Source of the DNA: Phytomonospora sp040655735
GTDB lineage: Bacteria; Actinomycetota; Actinomycetes; Mycobacteriales; Micromonosporaceae
Length of the DNA: 64,000 nt
NCBI RefSeq assembly: GCF_040655735.1
Contig: NZ_JBFAKK010000007.1
Location: forward strand, 1-64,000
Direction of reading: 5' to 3'
Shown here: positions 24,595-33,997 of the stretch, one piece after another
Position numbering within the stretch: position 1 is the first letter of the stretch
How the letters are laid out: every line of letters starts with the position of its first letter
Notes under the pieces: generated by a model
The model's database searches: none
What the model saw: only the letters and a program-made list of their open reading frames with translations
Told to the model about the DNA's origin: nothing
Position numbers and translations under genes: made by a program

Positions 24595-25053
24595 ATGGAC
24601 GCCATTCAAGAACTCAAACGGGGCCACGGGCTACTTGCTCCACAGGCTGTGGAGCGGCTATCTCGCCGGATTATGAGCGAATACCACCTCGACGCAGACA
24701 TGGCCGACAGGATCATCGACCAGGCCGCGGCGTTCCTCGCCGCCTGCGCGACCACGGCCGCGCCACTGTCGCCGTCGCTGGCGGTCGACATCGGCTGGCA
24801 CGCAATGGTCCTCCACACCCGCGACTACGCCGAGTTCTGCCAGCGCGTCGCCGGGCGGTTCATTCACCACGTTCCCCACGATGACGACGGCGGTGACGGT
24901 GGGGATGTGCAGACCGTCCTCGACCGATCCGCCGCAGCGATCAGCGCCGCCGGGTACCGCGTCGACCGCCAGCTGTGGCGCGTCGAGGGCGCTCAGAAGT
25001 GCTCCCAGTGCCACAATGGCTGCTCCAACGACCCCCCGCCCAACCCGAAGTAG
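24595..25053 (+). CDS. GRDP-like (DUF1399-type) small protein
   Basis: 152 residues. The core SPSLAVDIGWHAMVLHTRDY AEFCQRVAGRFIHHVPHDD is the signature of the bacterial short form of glycine-rich-domain (GRDP-like) proteins: an Asp/Trp/His helix followed by a His-rich FIHHxP. The C-terminus has CSQCHNGCSNDPPPNPK, three cysteines that may bind a metal. The ATG at 24595 was chosen for AAAGGAAG upstream; the open frame begins earlier without a ribosome binding site. Ten bases before the kinase-like gene, so probably cotranscribed. Confidence 0.75.
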   Translation: MDAIQELKRGHGLLAPQAVERLSRRIMSEYHLDADMADRIIDQAAAFLAACATTAAPLSPSLAVDIGWHAMVLHTRDYAEFCQRVAGRFIHHVPHDDDGGDGGDVQTVLDRSAAAISAAGYRVDRQLWRVEGAQKCSQCHNGCSNDPPPNPK

Positions 25054-25062
25054 GCACAGGAT

Positions 25063-25959
25063 TTGATCAAGGCGACAAGAAGCGGCCTCGATCCAGTACT
25101 CCGTGCTGTCCTGTCGGGATGGTTCGGCGGTGCCGGCATCGAGGCCGCCCGCATCGACGCCGGCGTCCACTCCGGCTACACCGGCACCATCACCGCCGGC
25201 ACGCAGAAAGTCTTCTGCAAAGCCGTCAGTACCCAAGACACGCGACTGGCGCGGATGCTCGGGCAGGAAGCCGCGATCACGCCCCTACTCGGCGCGCTGG
25301 CGCCGTCCCTCCTCGGTGACATCGAAGCCGACGGCTGGCGGGTCCTGCTCTTCGAGCACCTGCCTGGAAGCCACGCCGACCTCGCCCCCGGCGGCACCGG
25401 ACTCACTGTGCTCACCGAACTCGTCGACCACCTCCATGAGGCGACCGCCGCAGTGCCCACCGGGGGCGTCCCCGACCTTGCCGAGCAGTGGCGCCGGGCT
25501 TCACCCTGGCGTCGCCTGTTCGCCGAGCCGCCCGGTGGCCTGCAACCCGCCGTCGCGGCTCTCCTTGACCCGGCGGCACGTACCGAAGAAGACCGGCTCG
25601 CGCTCCTCGACGGCCACCACCTCGCGCACACCGACCTCCACTCCCTCAACATGCTCACCAACGGGCACACGATCCGAGTGGTCGACTGGGCCTGGGCACG
25701 CACCGCCCCACCCTGGTGGGACGCCGTCATGCTCGCCATCCGCCTCATCGAAGCCGGACATACCCCCCAACAGGCCCACGCTTGGCTTCACACCACCACA
25801 CCAGCCGCCCACCTGCCCGACCACACCCTCCATGCCATCACCACCCAAGCCATCGGCATGTGGACATGGCTCGCCGCCCACGACACGCGGCGACCCCACC
25901 TCAACGACCTCGCCAACGCGGGCATGGCACTCCTGCGGCATACCGAGAACGCCGCCTAG
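25063..25959 (+). CDS. aminoglycoside-phosphotransferase-family kinase
   Basis: 298 residues of the APH/choline-kinase fold. The catalytic loop is HTDLHSLNML (Brenner-type HxDxxxxN) and the metal-binding motif is VVDWAWA in place of xIDWxxx. The N-terminal lobe has a Gly-rich hairpin (HSGYTGTITAG) and a Lys in KVFCKAV that may contact ATP. The TTG start is the only one near the preceding stop (7 bases after TAG). The substrate is unknown: such genes phosphorylate antibiotics, cyclitols or other hydroxyl compounds. Resistance cannot be inferred from sequence. The GRDP-like gene before it is the likely operon partner. Confidence 0.75.
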   Translation: MIKATRSGLDPVLRAVLSGWFGGAGIEAARIDAGVHSGYTGTITAGTQKVFCKAVSTQDTRLARMLGQEAAITPLLGALAPSLLGDIEADGWRVLLFEHLPGSHADLAPGGTGLTVLTELVDHLHEATAAVPTGGVPDLAEQWRRASPWRRLFAEPPGGLQPAVAALLDPAARTEEDRLALLDGHHLAHTDLHSLNMLTNGHTIRVVDWAWARTAPPWWDAVMLAIRLIEAGHTPQQAHAWLHTTTPAAHLPDHTLHAITTQAIGMWTWLAAHDTRRPHLNDLANAGMALLRHTENAA

Positions 25960-26678
25960 ACGTCAGCCCCTTCGCTCGGACGGCGAGGGTCGCACCGACA
26001 CTCTCCCCCTCCCCGAACGTCGGGCGGATCCCGTCTCCTAACTTGCGTCCCGAGCCGGCGCCGGCGTCTGCGACCCTCCGTGGCACCCGGCGGGCTGCGC
26101 CCTTTACCTATCGGTGTTGTAGTTCCTCGAAGCATCGAGGTTGACCTCGCCGGTCCCGGTCTCACGGTGAATGGATTGGGTTTCTCTCGAACCTGCGAGC
26201 TGCCAGCCACAGCGGCTGAGCATGACCCCCAAGCCAGAAGGCGTGCCTTGATCCGGTGCGCCTTTTGCGGACCCGGCCATAGGTGGTCGGTTTAGGGGTG
26301 TGGCGCTGGTGACGTGCGCCTACTTCACGACAGAAACGCCGCATGGTTGGCTGCCGGCGGCGGACGCATAGTAGTTCGCGCTCGGCCGTCCAGGCATGCA
26401 CCAGGTTTCCGGCCCGCCTGGGCAAGTTCAAAGCCCCGGGTGCTCCGGTGAGGCGAACACGACGATGCCTTTTTCGGCTCCGGGCAGGGACTTCAATCGG
26501 TGCCAACCGATCACCTCGTAGTTCATGTGACGGGCATGCCGAAGACGCTTCGGAACCCCAAGTGGGCATGCGACACGCAGAGGGTTCTCAACCTTCAAAG
26601 GTCGTGAAACTAGTCAATATGGGCAGTGGTGCAGACTTGTCATGCACCTGAATTGGGTAGGAGCCCAGTTCAGCAACC
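25960..26678. other. 719 bases without a gene; CRISPR leader in the right part
   Basis: No reading frame here has both a start signal and protein-like composition. The final 120 or so bases before the first CRISPR repeat are less GC-rich than the surroundings (for example GAAACTAGTCAATATGG) and are the likely leader, because the degenerate repeat is at the opposite end of the array. Confidence 0.5.
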
Positions 26679-28547
26679 GCTGCGCCCGTGCTCCGCGACG
26701 GGCGAGGATCGCAACGCCGAGCAGGTCGCCACCGACGTCTTCGACGTGTCGCTGCGCCCGTGCTCCGCGACGGGCGAGGATCGCAACAGGGCGGCTGGGT
26801 CGAGGTGCTCGACCAGCTCAAGCTGCGCCCGTGCTCCGCGACGGGCGAGGATCGCAACTGTATGTCCACGGGACCTCTTTCACTCGGCGACTGCTGCGCC
26901 CGTGCTCCGCGACGGGCGAGGATCGCAACTCGCGGGCGGCTTGCCGGGACACACCGCCCATGGCGCTGCGCCCGTGCTCCGCGACGGGCGAGGATCGCAA
27001 CATTGGTCGGCGAGGGGTGCCCACCGTCGCCGAGCCGCTGCGCCCGTGCTCCGCGACGGGCGAGGATCGCAACCCGCAGCGGCGACCGCGGCGGCGCAGG
27101 ACGTCACCGCTGCGCCCGTGCTCCGCGACGGGCGAGGATCGCAACCCCGCCGGGAGTAGTGCGAGGTCCGCAAACGCCCGGCTGCGCCCGTGCTCCNNNN
27201 NNNNNNNNNNNNNNNNNNNNNNNNNNNNNNNNNNNNNNNNNNNNNNNNNNNNNNNNNNNNNNNNNNNNNNNNNNNNNNNNNNNNNNNNNNNNNNCCGCGA
27301 CGGGCGAGGATCGCAACAGTTCTTCGAACATGATGAACATGCGCGGGCCGACGCTGCGCCCGTGCTCCGCGACGGGCGAGGATCGCAACAGTTCTTCGAA
27401 CATGATGAACATGCGCGGGCCGACGCTGCGCCCGTGCTCCGCGACGGGCGAGGATCGCAACACTTCCGGTGCGCGCGGTACATGGCCAACCCTCGCGCTG
27501 CGCCCGTGCTCCGCGACGGGCGAGGATCACAACAACAACCGGGCGGGTTCACGGATCTGGGCGTTGCGGGACAGGGCTGCGCCCGTGCTCCGCGACGGGC
27601 GAGGATCGCAACCGGGGGGCGGGGACCATCCTCGATCAGCCGGGGTAGCTGCGCCCGTGCTCCGCGACGGGCGAGGATCGCAACACTTTCATCCACCGTC
27701 CGCGACCAGGCGAGAATCCGCTGCGCCCGTGCTCCGCGACGGGCGAGGATCGCAACACCCGCCGGCCGTACTGCGCTTCCCAGCGGTTGAGCTGCGCCCG
27801 TGCTCCGCGACGGGCGAGGATCGCAACCTCCACACTGGCATATCGGTTCACGCCGCACGCGTGCTGCGCCCGTGCTCCGCGACGGGCGAGGATCGCAACA
27901 AGCACGTCTTCGGCGAGGAAGCCGCCGCCCGCCGCTGCGCCCGTGCTCCGCGACGGGCGAGGATCGCAACGGGAACACGGAGTCGACGGCCGTCCTCGGT
28001 GCGCGCTGCGCCCGTGCTCCGCGACGGGCGAGGATCGCAACAAGTCGATCTCGCGCGAGATCACCGGTGCCGCCGGGCTGCGCCCGTGCTCCGCGACGGG
28101 CGAGGATCGCAACCCGAATTCGTCGATCGGGACAGCGCCCAACTCGGCGCGGCGCCCGTGCTCCGCGACGGGCGAGGATCGCAACTTCTGATCGGTGGCC
28201 GCGAGGTAGCCGCGGTTGTGCTGCGCCCGTGCTCCGCGACGGGCGAGGATCGCAACGACTTGGCCCTGCCGTAGGGAGTACCAGCAGGATGTGCTGCGCC
28301 CGTGCTCCGCGACGGGCGAGGATCGCAACCAGTTCGCTGCGTCGTCTTGTGCTGGCCTTGTGACTGCTGCGCCCGTGCTCAGCGACGGGCAAGGATCGCA
28401 ACATGTTCGCACTGGGATGGGGTGTTCCATCGGGCATGCGCTGCGCCCGTGCTCCGCGACGGGCGAGGATCGCAACCTATCGGGCTCCTCGGGCGTTGCT
28501 GCGCCGTCAAGCTGCGCCCGTGCTTCGCCCACGGGCGAGGACCAAGT
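26679..28547 (+). CRISPR. orphan CRISPR array, 37-bp repeat, at least 26 repeats
   Basis: Repeat begins GCTGCGCCCGTGCTCCGCG and ends ACGGGCGAGGATCGCAAC. GCCCGT and ACGGGC form a 6-bp stem with an 8-base loop, leaving an ATCGCAAC-type 5' handle. I count 23 full-length repeats, two halves beside the N gap and one degenerate end repeat (28511). Twenty-four complete spacers are visible, 34-37 bases long except one of 42 (27534-27575). Repeat variants are at 27497 (GATCACAAC), 28149 (GCGGCG) and 28366 (two changes), all in the right part, so the leader should be on the left. The spacers at 27318-27352 and 27390-27424 are identical. No cas gene occurs in this window. Hairpin and handle suggest a Cas6-processed type I or III system. 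Confidence 0.97.
27197..27294. other. assembly gap (98 N) inside the CRISPR array
   Basis: The gap starts in the middle of one repeat and ends in the middle of another. The distance between those two repeats is 100 bases, not a multiple of the roughly 72-base period, so the true number of missing repeats is unknown. Confidence 0.97.
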
Positions 28548-28830
28548 CCTGGCAGGCGTTAAACCCAGATCGGCGGTTGCTCGATCGTTGCTCATCGGCA
28601 CGAGGAGGGCATGACATGGGATGTCACAAGGCGGTAGAACACGAACCGGATGAAGCTTCAGGCGGTGGGCGTGCCGTGACTGTGCCGCGCGCTTGGTGGG
28701 CCTGTGCCTGCACCCTGGAACTGGGATCCAAAAACGGATAGTAACTGCTAAACCGGTACTAAACGATACTCGATACCACCCGCAAGACCACCCCAGGTAT
28801 GCTCATCCGCGCGCGTGCCTCGGCATGCGC

Positions 28831-28902
28831 GGGCCTCTAGCTCAATGGCAGAGCTGCGGACTTTTAATCCGTAGGTTCAGGGTTCGAGTCCCTGGGGGCC
28901 CA
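28831..28902 (+). tRNA. tRNA-Lys (anticodon UUU)
   Basis: Complete cloverleaf: acceptor GGGCCTC / GGGGCCC, D stem GCTC/GAGC, anticodon stem GCGGA/TCCGT around CTTTTAA (anticodon TTT), T arm CAGGG-TTCGAGT-CCCTG, discriminator A. The CCA end is not fully encoded (ACCG follows). Confidence 0.97.
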
Positions 28903-28921
28903 CCGATTTTCGGCAGGTTCC

Positions 28922-28955
28922 AGGTCAGGCGCATGAGGCGTCTGACCTGCTTTTT
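28922..28955 (+). terminator. rho-independent terminator of tRNA-Lys
   Basis: 11-bp stem (AGGTCAGGCGC / GCGTCTGACCT, one G-T pair) with ATGAG loop and a CTTTTT tail, 20 bases after the tRNA. Confidence 0.9.
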
Positions 28956-29437
28956 ATGGAGGCGACTCGACAGGCTGCTCTCACCAAGGCCGAACTGCAC
29001 CGAGACATCGCCAAACGCCTCACCCTCTGAGGCAGGCTTGCATCTCGCGGTGGCTGTGGCGTGGGAGTCAGGCGGAGCATGGAACGAACGGTCCCTCGGA
29101 TCGTCGCCGCCCGACCCGCAGCACGTGATTCCGACACCCCCCCGACAGGTCATCCTGGCCCCTGGCGGGGTCGCGCGAAACCGAGATCTCCTGTGCCCGG
29201 TCCGATCGAAGGTGGCGGACGATCAAGTTGCTGAACAGGCATCCGACAAGTAGCTGCGGTCAGTCGAGCCCGCGATCGTCCGGATTGATCTGTCGGTTTC
29301 CCGGAGGTGTGCCTCGGGTGCGCCGGCGCCCGCAGCAGGATGTCGGCAACACCCTCCGTCTGAGAAAGTCCGTTGCGATCGGCCCGCATCCGAGGTCTGA
29401 TCGATCGGCCACCGATCACGAGAGGGACCTGAGACTC
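28956..29437. other. 482 bases with no gene seen
   Basis: Between the tRNA terminator and the acetyltransferase start. Open frames exist on both strands without start signals or recognisable products. Confidence 0.5.
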
Positions 29438-30010
29438 ATGTCGCTGCCCACCCCGACGTTGCACACCCCTCGCCTTCGACTGCGTCCTTTCACCGACACG
29501 GATGCCGACGGCCTCTTCACACTGCACAGCAACGCCCACGTGTTGCGCTACTGGGATTCGGCGCCGTGGAGCGATCCCGCGCGCTCCGGGCGATTCATCG
29601 CGGCTTGCCGGCGGATGGAAGAGGAGGGCACCGGGGCGCGGGTGGCCATGGATCGTGTTTCCGACGGGGCCTTCATCGGCTGGTGCGGCCTGACCGAGTG
29701 GAATCCGGACTACCGCAGTGCGTCGCTGGGCTACTGCCTCAACGAGGCGGGGTGGGGTCAGGGCTACGCGACGGAGGCCGCAGGTGCCCTGTTGCGATGG
29801 GCATTCGACGCGCTGGACCTCAATCGGGTCCAGGCGGAGGCCGATACGCGCAACGGGGCATCCGCCCGCGTGCTGGAGAAACTCGGTTTCGTGCGCGAGG
29901 GGACGTTGCGGGAAGACTGCGTCGTCAACGGCGAGGTCTCCGACTCGTGGGTCTACGGGCTGCTCCGGCGCGACTGGCGGCCCTCACCCGAGCCCGTCAC
30001 CGTCGGCTGA
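29438..30010 (+). CDS. GNAT acetyltransferase, RimJ/RimL type
   Basis: 190 residues. Opens with the Acetyltransf_3 start TPTLHTPRLRLRPFTDTDAD. The acetyl-CoA-binding motif is GYCLNEAGWGQGYATEAAGA, where GWGQGYATEA is the pyrophosphate loop, followed by LNRVQAEADTRNGASARVLE and KLGFVREGTLRED. It would transfer acetyl groups to a protein N-terminus or a small amine; the substrate is unknown. The ATG at 29438 follows GAGAGGGAC by 10 bases; the open frame upstream is not protein-like. Monocistronic. Confidence 0.85.
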   Translation: MSLPTPTLHTPRLRLRPFTDTDADGLFTLHSNAHVLRYWDSAPWSDPARSGRFIAACRRMEEEGTGARVAMDRVSDGAFIGWCGLTEWNPDYRSASLGYCLNEAGWGQGYATEAAGALLRWAFDALDLNRVQAEADTRNGASARVLEKLGFVREGTLREDCVVNGEVSDSWVYGLLRRDWRPSPEPVTVG

Positions 30011-30218
30011 GTCCTCGCCGCGGCGTTGGCGGTCAACGCTATGACCTGCGATCCGAAAAGTTAGGTTCGGACGGTGGCGGGACCGCGTGCCCGGACCTAC
30101 CTTGCGGAAATCCGGCAACTGATGACCGTTCAGCCGAGACCGACGGGATGTTCTACGTCGGTGGGCTTCTCTGTGGCAGAGCCCGAGCTACGTGAAATGC
30201 CTTGGCAGTCTCGGGTGA

Positions 30219-30752
30219 CTACTCTCCGGTCTGGCCGTCGATGAGTTCGCGCGCGACGTCGAGGTGACCGACGTGGCGGGCGTACTCCTGAAGCAGGTGA
30301 AAGAGGATCCGCCCGAGCGAGGGGGCTTGGTCGGGTGCCTTGAAGCGGCCTCCGAGACGTGCCTTGTCGCTCAACAGGACAGGTGCCGTCAGCGAGTTCG
30401 CGATGGCCACTTCTGTTTGGTAGTCGGCGATGACCTGGGCGGTGGAGGTGTTGGCGGCGATCGTCCACTCCTCGGCATCTCCGCCGGGCGGATAGGCGAC
30501 GATGTCCTGGGCGCCGAATCCCCAGCGCAACCATCGGCGTTCGACCCAGCCGAGGTGCTGGACCAGGCCGAGCGGCGACCAGCCGAGCGGTTCGACGGGC
30601 GTGCGCAGTCGGTCGTCGGAGAGTCCGTCGAGCTTGCGCATCAGGGCCTCGCGATACCACTCCAGGTAGCCGAGAAGCAGTTCATGGGTGTCGGAGACGT
30701 CAACGGCCGGGCCATCGAGGAGTGCGGGGACCTGTTCCGGGGGCTGCTGCAT
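30219..30752 (-). CDS. DinB-fold DUF664 protein (mycothiol-dependent type)
   Basis: 177 residues of the DinB/DUF664 four-helix fold that in actinobacteria includes mycothiol S-transferases. The three metal-binding His positions are visible: GLVQHLGWVERRW, and RILFHLLQEYARHVGHLDVA with two more. It begins with ALLDGPAVDVSDTHELLLGY. Predicted role: thiol transfer or hydrolase chemistry with a divalent metal in the cytoplasm. Its start is next to an IS5-type remnant on the other strand, so its promoter region may have been replaced by that insertion. Confidence 0.85.
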   Translation of the reverse strand: MQQPPEQVPALLDGPAVDVSDTHELLLGYLEWYREALMRKLDGLSDDRLRTPVEPLGWSPLGLVQHLGWVERRWLRWGFGAQDIVAYPPGGDAEEWTIAANTSTAQVIADYQTEVAIANSLTAPVLLSDKARLGGRFKAPDQAPSLGRILFHLLQEYARHVGHLDVARELIDGQTGE

Positions 30753-30769
30753 CCCGCGAACGTAACGCG

Positions 30770-31047
30770 GGCGCGGTATCGGCTGCGCGACCCTCTACTG
30801 CTGGTTGCGGCGTACTGGCGCACCAACCTGACGCTGCGCCAACTCGCCCCGCTGTTCGGCGTCTCAAAGTCCGCCGCCTACCGGATCATCGACCGCATCG
30901 GTCCGTTGCCGGCGCTCCGGCCGAGGCAGCGGTTCGCGAAGGACACCGTGCTGATCGTGGACGGCACCCCGGTGCCCACCCGCGACCACACGGTGGCCGA
31001 GCGGTCGAAGAACCACTACTCCACCAACCACCAGGTCGTCCTCGACG
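30770..31047 (+). pseudogene. IS5-family transposase fragment
   Basis: The plus strand reads LLLVAAYWRTNLTLRQLAPL, FGVSKSAAYRIIDRIGPLPA, LRPRQRFAKDTVLIVDGTPV and ending TNHQVVLDD. These are the HTH and the first DDE Asp (LIVDGTPVPTRDH) of an IS5/DDE_Tnp_4 transposase. Both ends are missing: the 5' side is cut close to the DUF664 gene, the 3' side passes into unrelated sequence. One residue is also missing in KNHYSTNHQ. No inverted repeats are recognised. Confidence 0.8.
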
Positions 31048-31202
31048 ATCCGTTCCACCGGCCACACGATCCCGGTGAGATCTTCGTCCTCGACTCCGTT
31101 CGTCTCGCTCAGGAAGGCGAAGGCGCCGGCTCATGCAGCTCGGCTTCGGCGAAGACCTGGCGAACGAGGTCTCTCCACCTTGAATCTTCTCCGGCGGACC
31201 GA

Positions 31203-31235
31203 AGCCCCGGTCCGGTAGGTCACCGGACCGGGGCT
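31203..31235 (-). terminator. hairpin terminator
   Basis: Perfect 14-bp stem (AGCCCCGGTCCGGT / ACCGGACCGGGGCT), 5-base loop, 20 bases after the stop of the minus-strand FG-GAP gene. Confidence 0.8.
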
Positions 31236-31255
31236 GTGGCCTGCGTTCTCGCGTC

Positions 31256-33997
31256 CTAGGACAATGCCCCGAAGCCGTCGTTCTTCTCCTCGGCGCCGGG
31301 GATCGCGGTGGTGTCCTGTGAGAAGAACTGCGCGCCGGTGCCGGTGATACCGGAAGCCGTCGCGTGCAGGACGGTGAAGGCTCCGGCGCCGGTGTCCTCA
31401 CCGGGTGCGCCGACGATCAGGGAAAGGTGGCCGGTGCCCTTCACGTCGGCGAACCGAAGGCTCGTGCCCCAGCGGTCGCCGGCCTCGGAGCCACCGGGGA
31501 CGCCCGGCGAGTCCTGGCTCCAGGCCTTGGCGCCGGTGTAGACGAGGCCGTCGGTGCCACCGGGGATCACGGAGACGAAGTCCTCGCCGGCGCCGTGGAC
31601 GACCAGCTCGTCGCGGCCGTCGTGGTCGCTGTCGCCCGCGGCGATGGTGGTGCCCCAGCGGTCGTCGGCACCCGGGTTGCCCGGCAGGCCCGCCGACTTC
31701 TGGGTGAGCTCGACAGCGCCCGCCGTGCCGATCCGGGAACCGTCCGAGTACAGCACGGTGAGGGTGCCCGCATCGGCCTTCCGCTCCCCGTCGGTCCCGG
31801 TCACGGCGGATCCGGGCGCGCCGACGGCGAGGTCGTCCTTGCCGTCGCCGTTGAAGTCCGCGAGCGCGACGGCGTGGCCGAACAGGTCGGGGAGGTCGCC
31901 CTTCGAGGTGTTGAAGGAACCGGGTGCGCCGGGGACGCCGGGGGTGTCCTTGGTGAAGCGCTGGCCTTCGGTGGTCCCGAGACCCAGGAGAGGCCTGCCC
32001 ATGAGGACGGTCACCGCGCCGGTGGTCCGCCCCAGGTCCTCGTCGTAGACCTCGCCGATGGCGAGATCGTCGAGCCCGTCACCGTCGACGTCACCGGCGT
32101 CGAGGGCCCGTCCGAACTGCTCGCCTTCGTATCCGTAGCCGGGCATGTCGAACCAGTCCTGGTCGTACTCGGTGACCTTGAAGTCGGCCGAGTGAACGAA
32201 CACCGAGCCCGCCCCTGCCCCGGGTGCGCCCACCGCGAGATCGTCGCGATGGTCGCCGTCGAAGTCGCCGACGGTCAGCGAGGTCCCGTAGGCCATGTTC
32301 GCCACGGGCGTCTGCGGCCGGTAGACGGTGCTCCAGTCGGGCTGGAGCCCGCTCGGCGTGCCGCGGAACACGAAGACCATGCCGACATCGCGCACCGAGC
32401 CGATGTCCTCGCCCGGGGCGGACACGGCGAGGTCGCTGTACCCGTCGGCGTCGAAGTCCCCGAAGGCACTGGCGTGACCGAAGCGATCACCGTCCTCATT
32501 GGAGTCGCTGACGTTCGCGGTGTCCTGGTGGACGGCCTTGTTCCCCGTGGTCGTGAAACCGTTCGCCGAACCGAAGAGCAGGTGGATCTGGCCGGTGTCG
32601 GTGTCGTCTCCGATGTCCTCGCCCGGGGCGCCGGCGACCACGTCGACGTAGCCGTCACGGTTGACGTCACCGCGCAGACCTCGGTAGTGCACCGACGTGG
32701 AGTTCGTGGCAGGGCGATGGTCGGCGTCGCCGGCGAAGGACACCGTGTACTGCGCGGCGCCCGCCTGTCCGGGACTGTCGACGAAGGCGAACATTCCGCT
32801 CTCGTCGACGGTGACGGCGGGCAGCGTGTGGGTGCCGGCGGGGTCCCTGCGCTGTACCGAAAGGGTGGTCCCGGCACCGGGACCTCGGTGGAGGGTGCCG
32901 TAGAACCGGACGGTGTCCATGACACCGACGACGGAGGGGCCCCGGGTCTCAAGTGTGAGGGCCGTGGCGCCGGTCGCGATCCGGTCCATGATCTCCACGC
33001 TGTACCGGTTCGCCCAGGAGTAGTGAAGGACCCGGATGAGCTTGTCGTCGGCGGTGAAGGCGAGAGAGTTCTCGCGCGAGTAGTAGGAGTCGTACTCGGC
33101 TCGACGGGTCACGAACGCGTTGTTCTGGAGATCCCACACCGAGACGGCGGCGGGATCCTCCTTGCCGCCCTCCTTGATCGTCCCGGTCGCCACGAAGCGG
33201 TCGTCAGGGCTCACCGCGACGGTCATGACGTGTTTGTCACCCGGCGGCTGCGGCAGCGGCGAGAGGTCGGCGGTGTTGAACACCTGATAGTTCCCCCGGG
33301 ACGGGCAGGCCAGGGCGACCTTGTCGCCACCGGCGAACAGGGCGGCCTCCATGCAGCCCTTCATCGATCCCGGCGCGCTGGCGCTGACCTGGACGGGCGA
33401 CCCGCCCGAGACGTCGTGGACGTGCATCGCGCGGTCGGTGTTCGGGCGCTCCAGCAGGAACAGGCGGTCCGGCCGATCCGGGCGGGCCTGGAGTTCGCCG
33501 GCCTGGACCGAGACGGCTCCACCGGTGGTCTCACCGGTCGCCGGGTCGTAGGACCCGATGGAGCCGGTCTCGGCGGCGCAGTCGCGGTAGGAGTACCAGA
33601 GCTTCCCCCCGGTCCAGGCCGTCGACCACACGCACTGCTCGGCTGGAAGCTCGACCTTGTCGACGGTGTACGTTTCCGCGTCGATGACGCCGAGGGACGG
33701 CGTGTCGTGTTCGGCGACGTAGACCGTCGAGCCGTCCGGGCTGATGGACAGGTCCCTCGGCTTGGTGAAGCCGGTGAGGGTCTGCACGACTCGGCCGTTG
33801 AAGTCGATCACAACGACGGCGTCAGGGCCCTCCTGGCTGACGAAGATCCTCCGGTGGGCGTCGTCGACGACCAAGTCCTGGTGGAAGCCGTCCAGAAAGG
33901 CGCCATAGTCGGCCGTGGCGGGCTGGGCGATGAGGACAGAGGCACCGGTGGCGGTCATCGCGAAAGCGAGGGCACCCGCCAAGAGGCGTCTATTCAT
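31256..33997 (-). CDS. secreted FG-GAP/beta-propeller protein, paralog 1
   Basis: 913 residues with a signal peptide (RRLLAGALAFAMTATGASVL, cleavage near ATA-DYG). Residues about 35-350 look like a YVTN/WD-type propeller (IFVSQEGPDAVVVIDFNGRV, STVYVAEHDTPSLGVIDAET). An Ig-like domain follows (ATALTLETRGPSVVGVMDTV). The C-terminal 470 residues hold FG-GAP repeats with Ca-binding loops (DVNRDGYVDVV, DFDADGYSDLAV, DFDGDHRDDLAV, DVDGDGLDDLAI, DFNGDGKDDLAV), an integrin-alpha-like propeller. Extracellular adhesion or carbohydrate binding would fit. No catalytic residues seen. A paralog of the same layout is at 54176-56938. Starts at ATG. Confidence 0.85.
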   Translation of the reverse strand: MNRRLLAGALAFAMTATGASVLIAQPATADYGAFLDGFHQDLVVDDAHRRIFVSQEGPDAVVVIDFNGRVVQTLTGFTKPRDLSISPDGSTVYVAEHDTPSLGVIDAETYTVDKVELPAEQCVWSTAWTGGKLWYSYRDCAAETGSIGSYDPATGETTGGAVSVQAGELQARPDRPDRLFLLERPNTDRAMHVHDVSGGSPVQVSASAPGSMKGCMEAALFAGGDKVALACPSRGNYQVFNTADLSPLPQPPGDKHVMTVAVSPDDRFVATGTIKEGGKEDPAAVSVWDLQNNAFVTRRAEYDSYYSRENSLAFTADDKLIRVLHYSWANRYSVEIMDRIATGATALTLETRGPSVVGVMDTVRFYGTLHRGPGAGTTLSVQRRDPAGTHTLPAVTVDESGMFAFVDSPGQAGAAQYTVSFAGDADHRPATNSTSVHYRGLRGDVNRDGYVDVVAGAPGEDIGDDTDTGQIHLLFGSANGFTTTGNKAVHQDTANVSDSNEDGDRFGHASAFGDFDADGYSDLAVSAPGEDIGSVRDVGMVFVFRGTPSGLQPDWSTVYRPQTPVANMAYGTSLTVGDFDGDHRDDLAVGAPGAGAGSVFVHSADFKVTEYDQDWFDMPGYGYEGEQFGRALDAGDVDGDGLDDLAIGEVYDEDLGRTTGAVTVLMGRPLLGLGTTEGQRFTKDTPGVPGAPGSFNTSKGDLPDLFGHAVALADFNGDGKDDLAVGAPGSAVTGTDGERKADAGTLTVLYSDGSRIGTAGAVELTQKSAGLPGNPGADDRWGTTIAAGDSDHDGRDELVVHGAGEDFVSVIPGGTDGLVYTGAKAWSQDSPGVPGGSEAGDRWGTSLRFADVKGTGHLSLIVGAPGEDTGAGAFTVLHATASGITGTGAQFFSQDTTAIPGAEEKNDGFGALS

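Noticed and set aside
25063..25959. Aminoglycoside resistance gene
   Set aside because: The fold is APH-like, but sequence alone gives no substrate; many such kinases are not resistance enzymes.
26626..28614. Long ORFs on both strands with periodic CARAPRRARIAT, LRPCSATGEDRN or AILARRGARAQ
   Set aside because: Translations of CRISPR repeats and spacers, not proteins.
25960..28830. cas genes beside the array
   Set aside because: I looked for Cas1/Cas2, Cas3 helicase, Cas6 and RAMP-like proteins in all frames around the array and found none.
28842..29153. Minus-strand ORF ending GTRTLNLRIKSPQL
   Set aside because: This is the well-known false translation of the antisense strand of a tRNA gene; it covers tRNA-Lys and its terminator.
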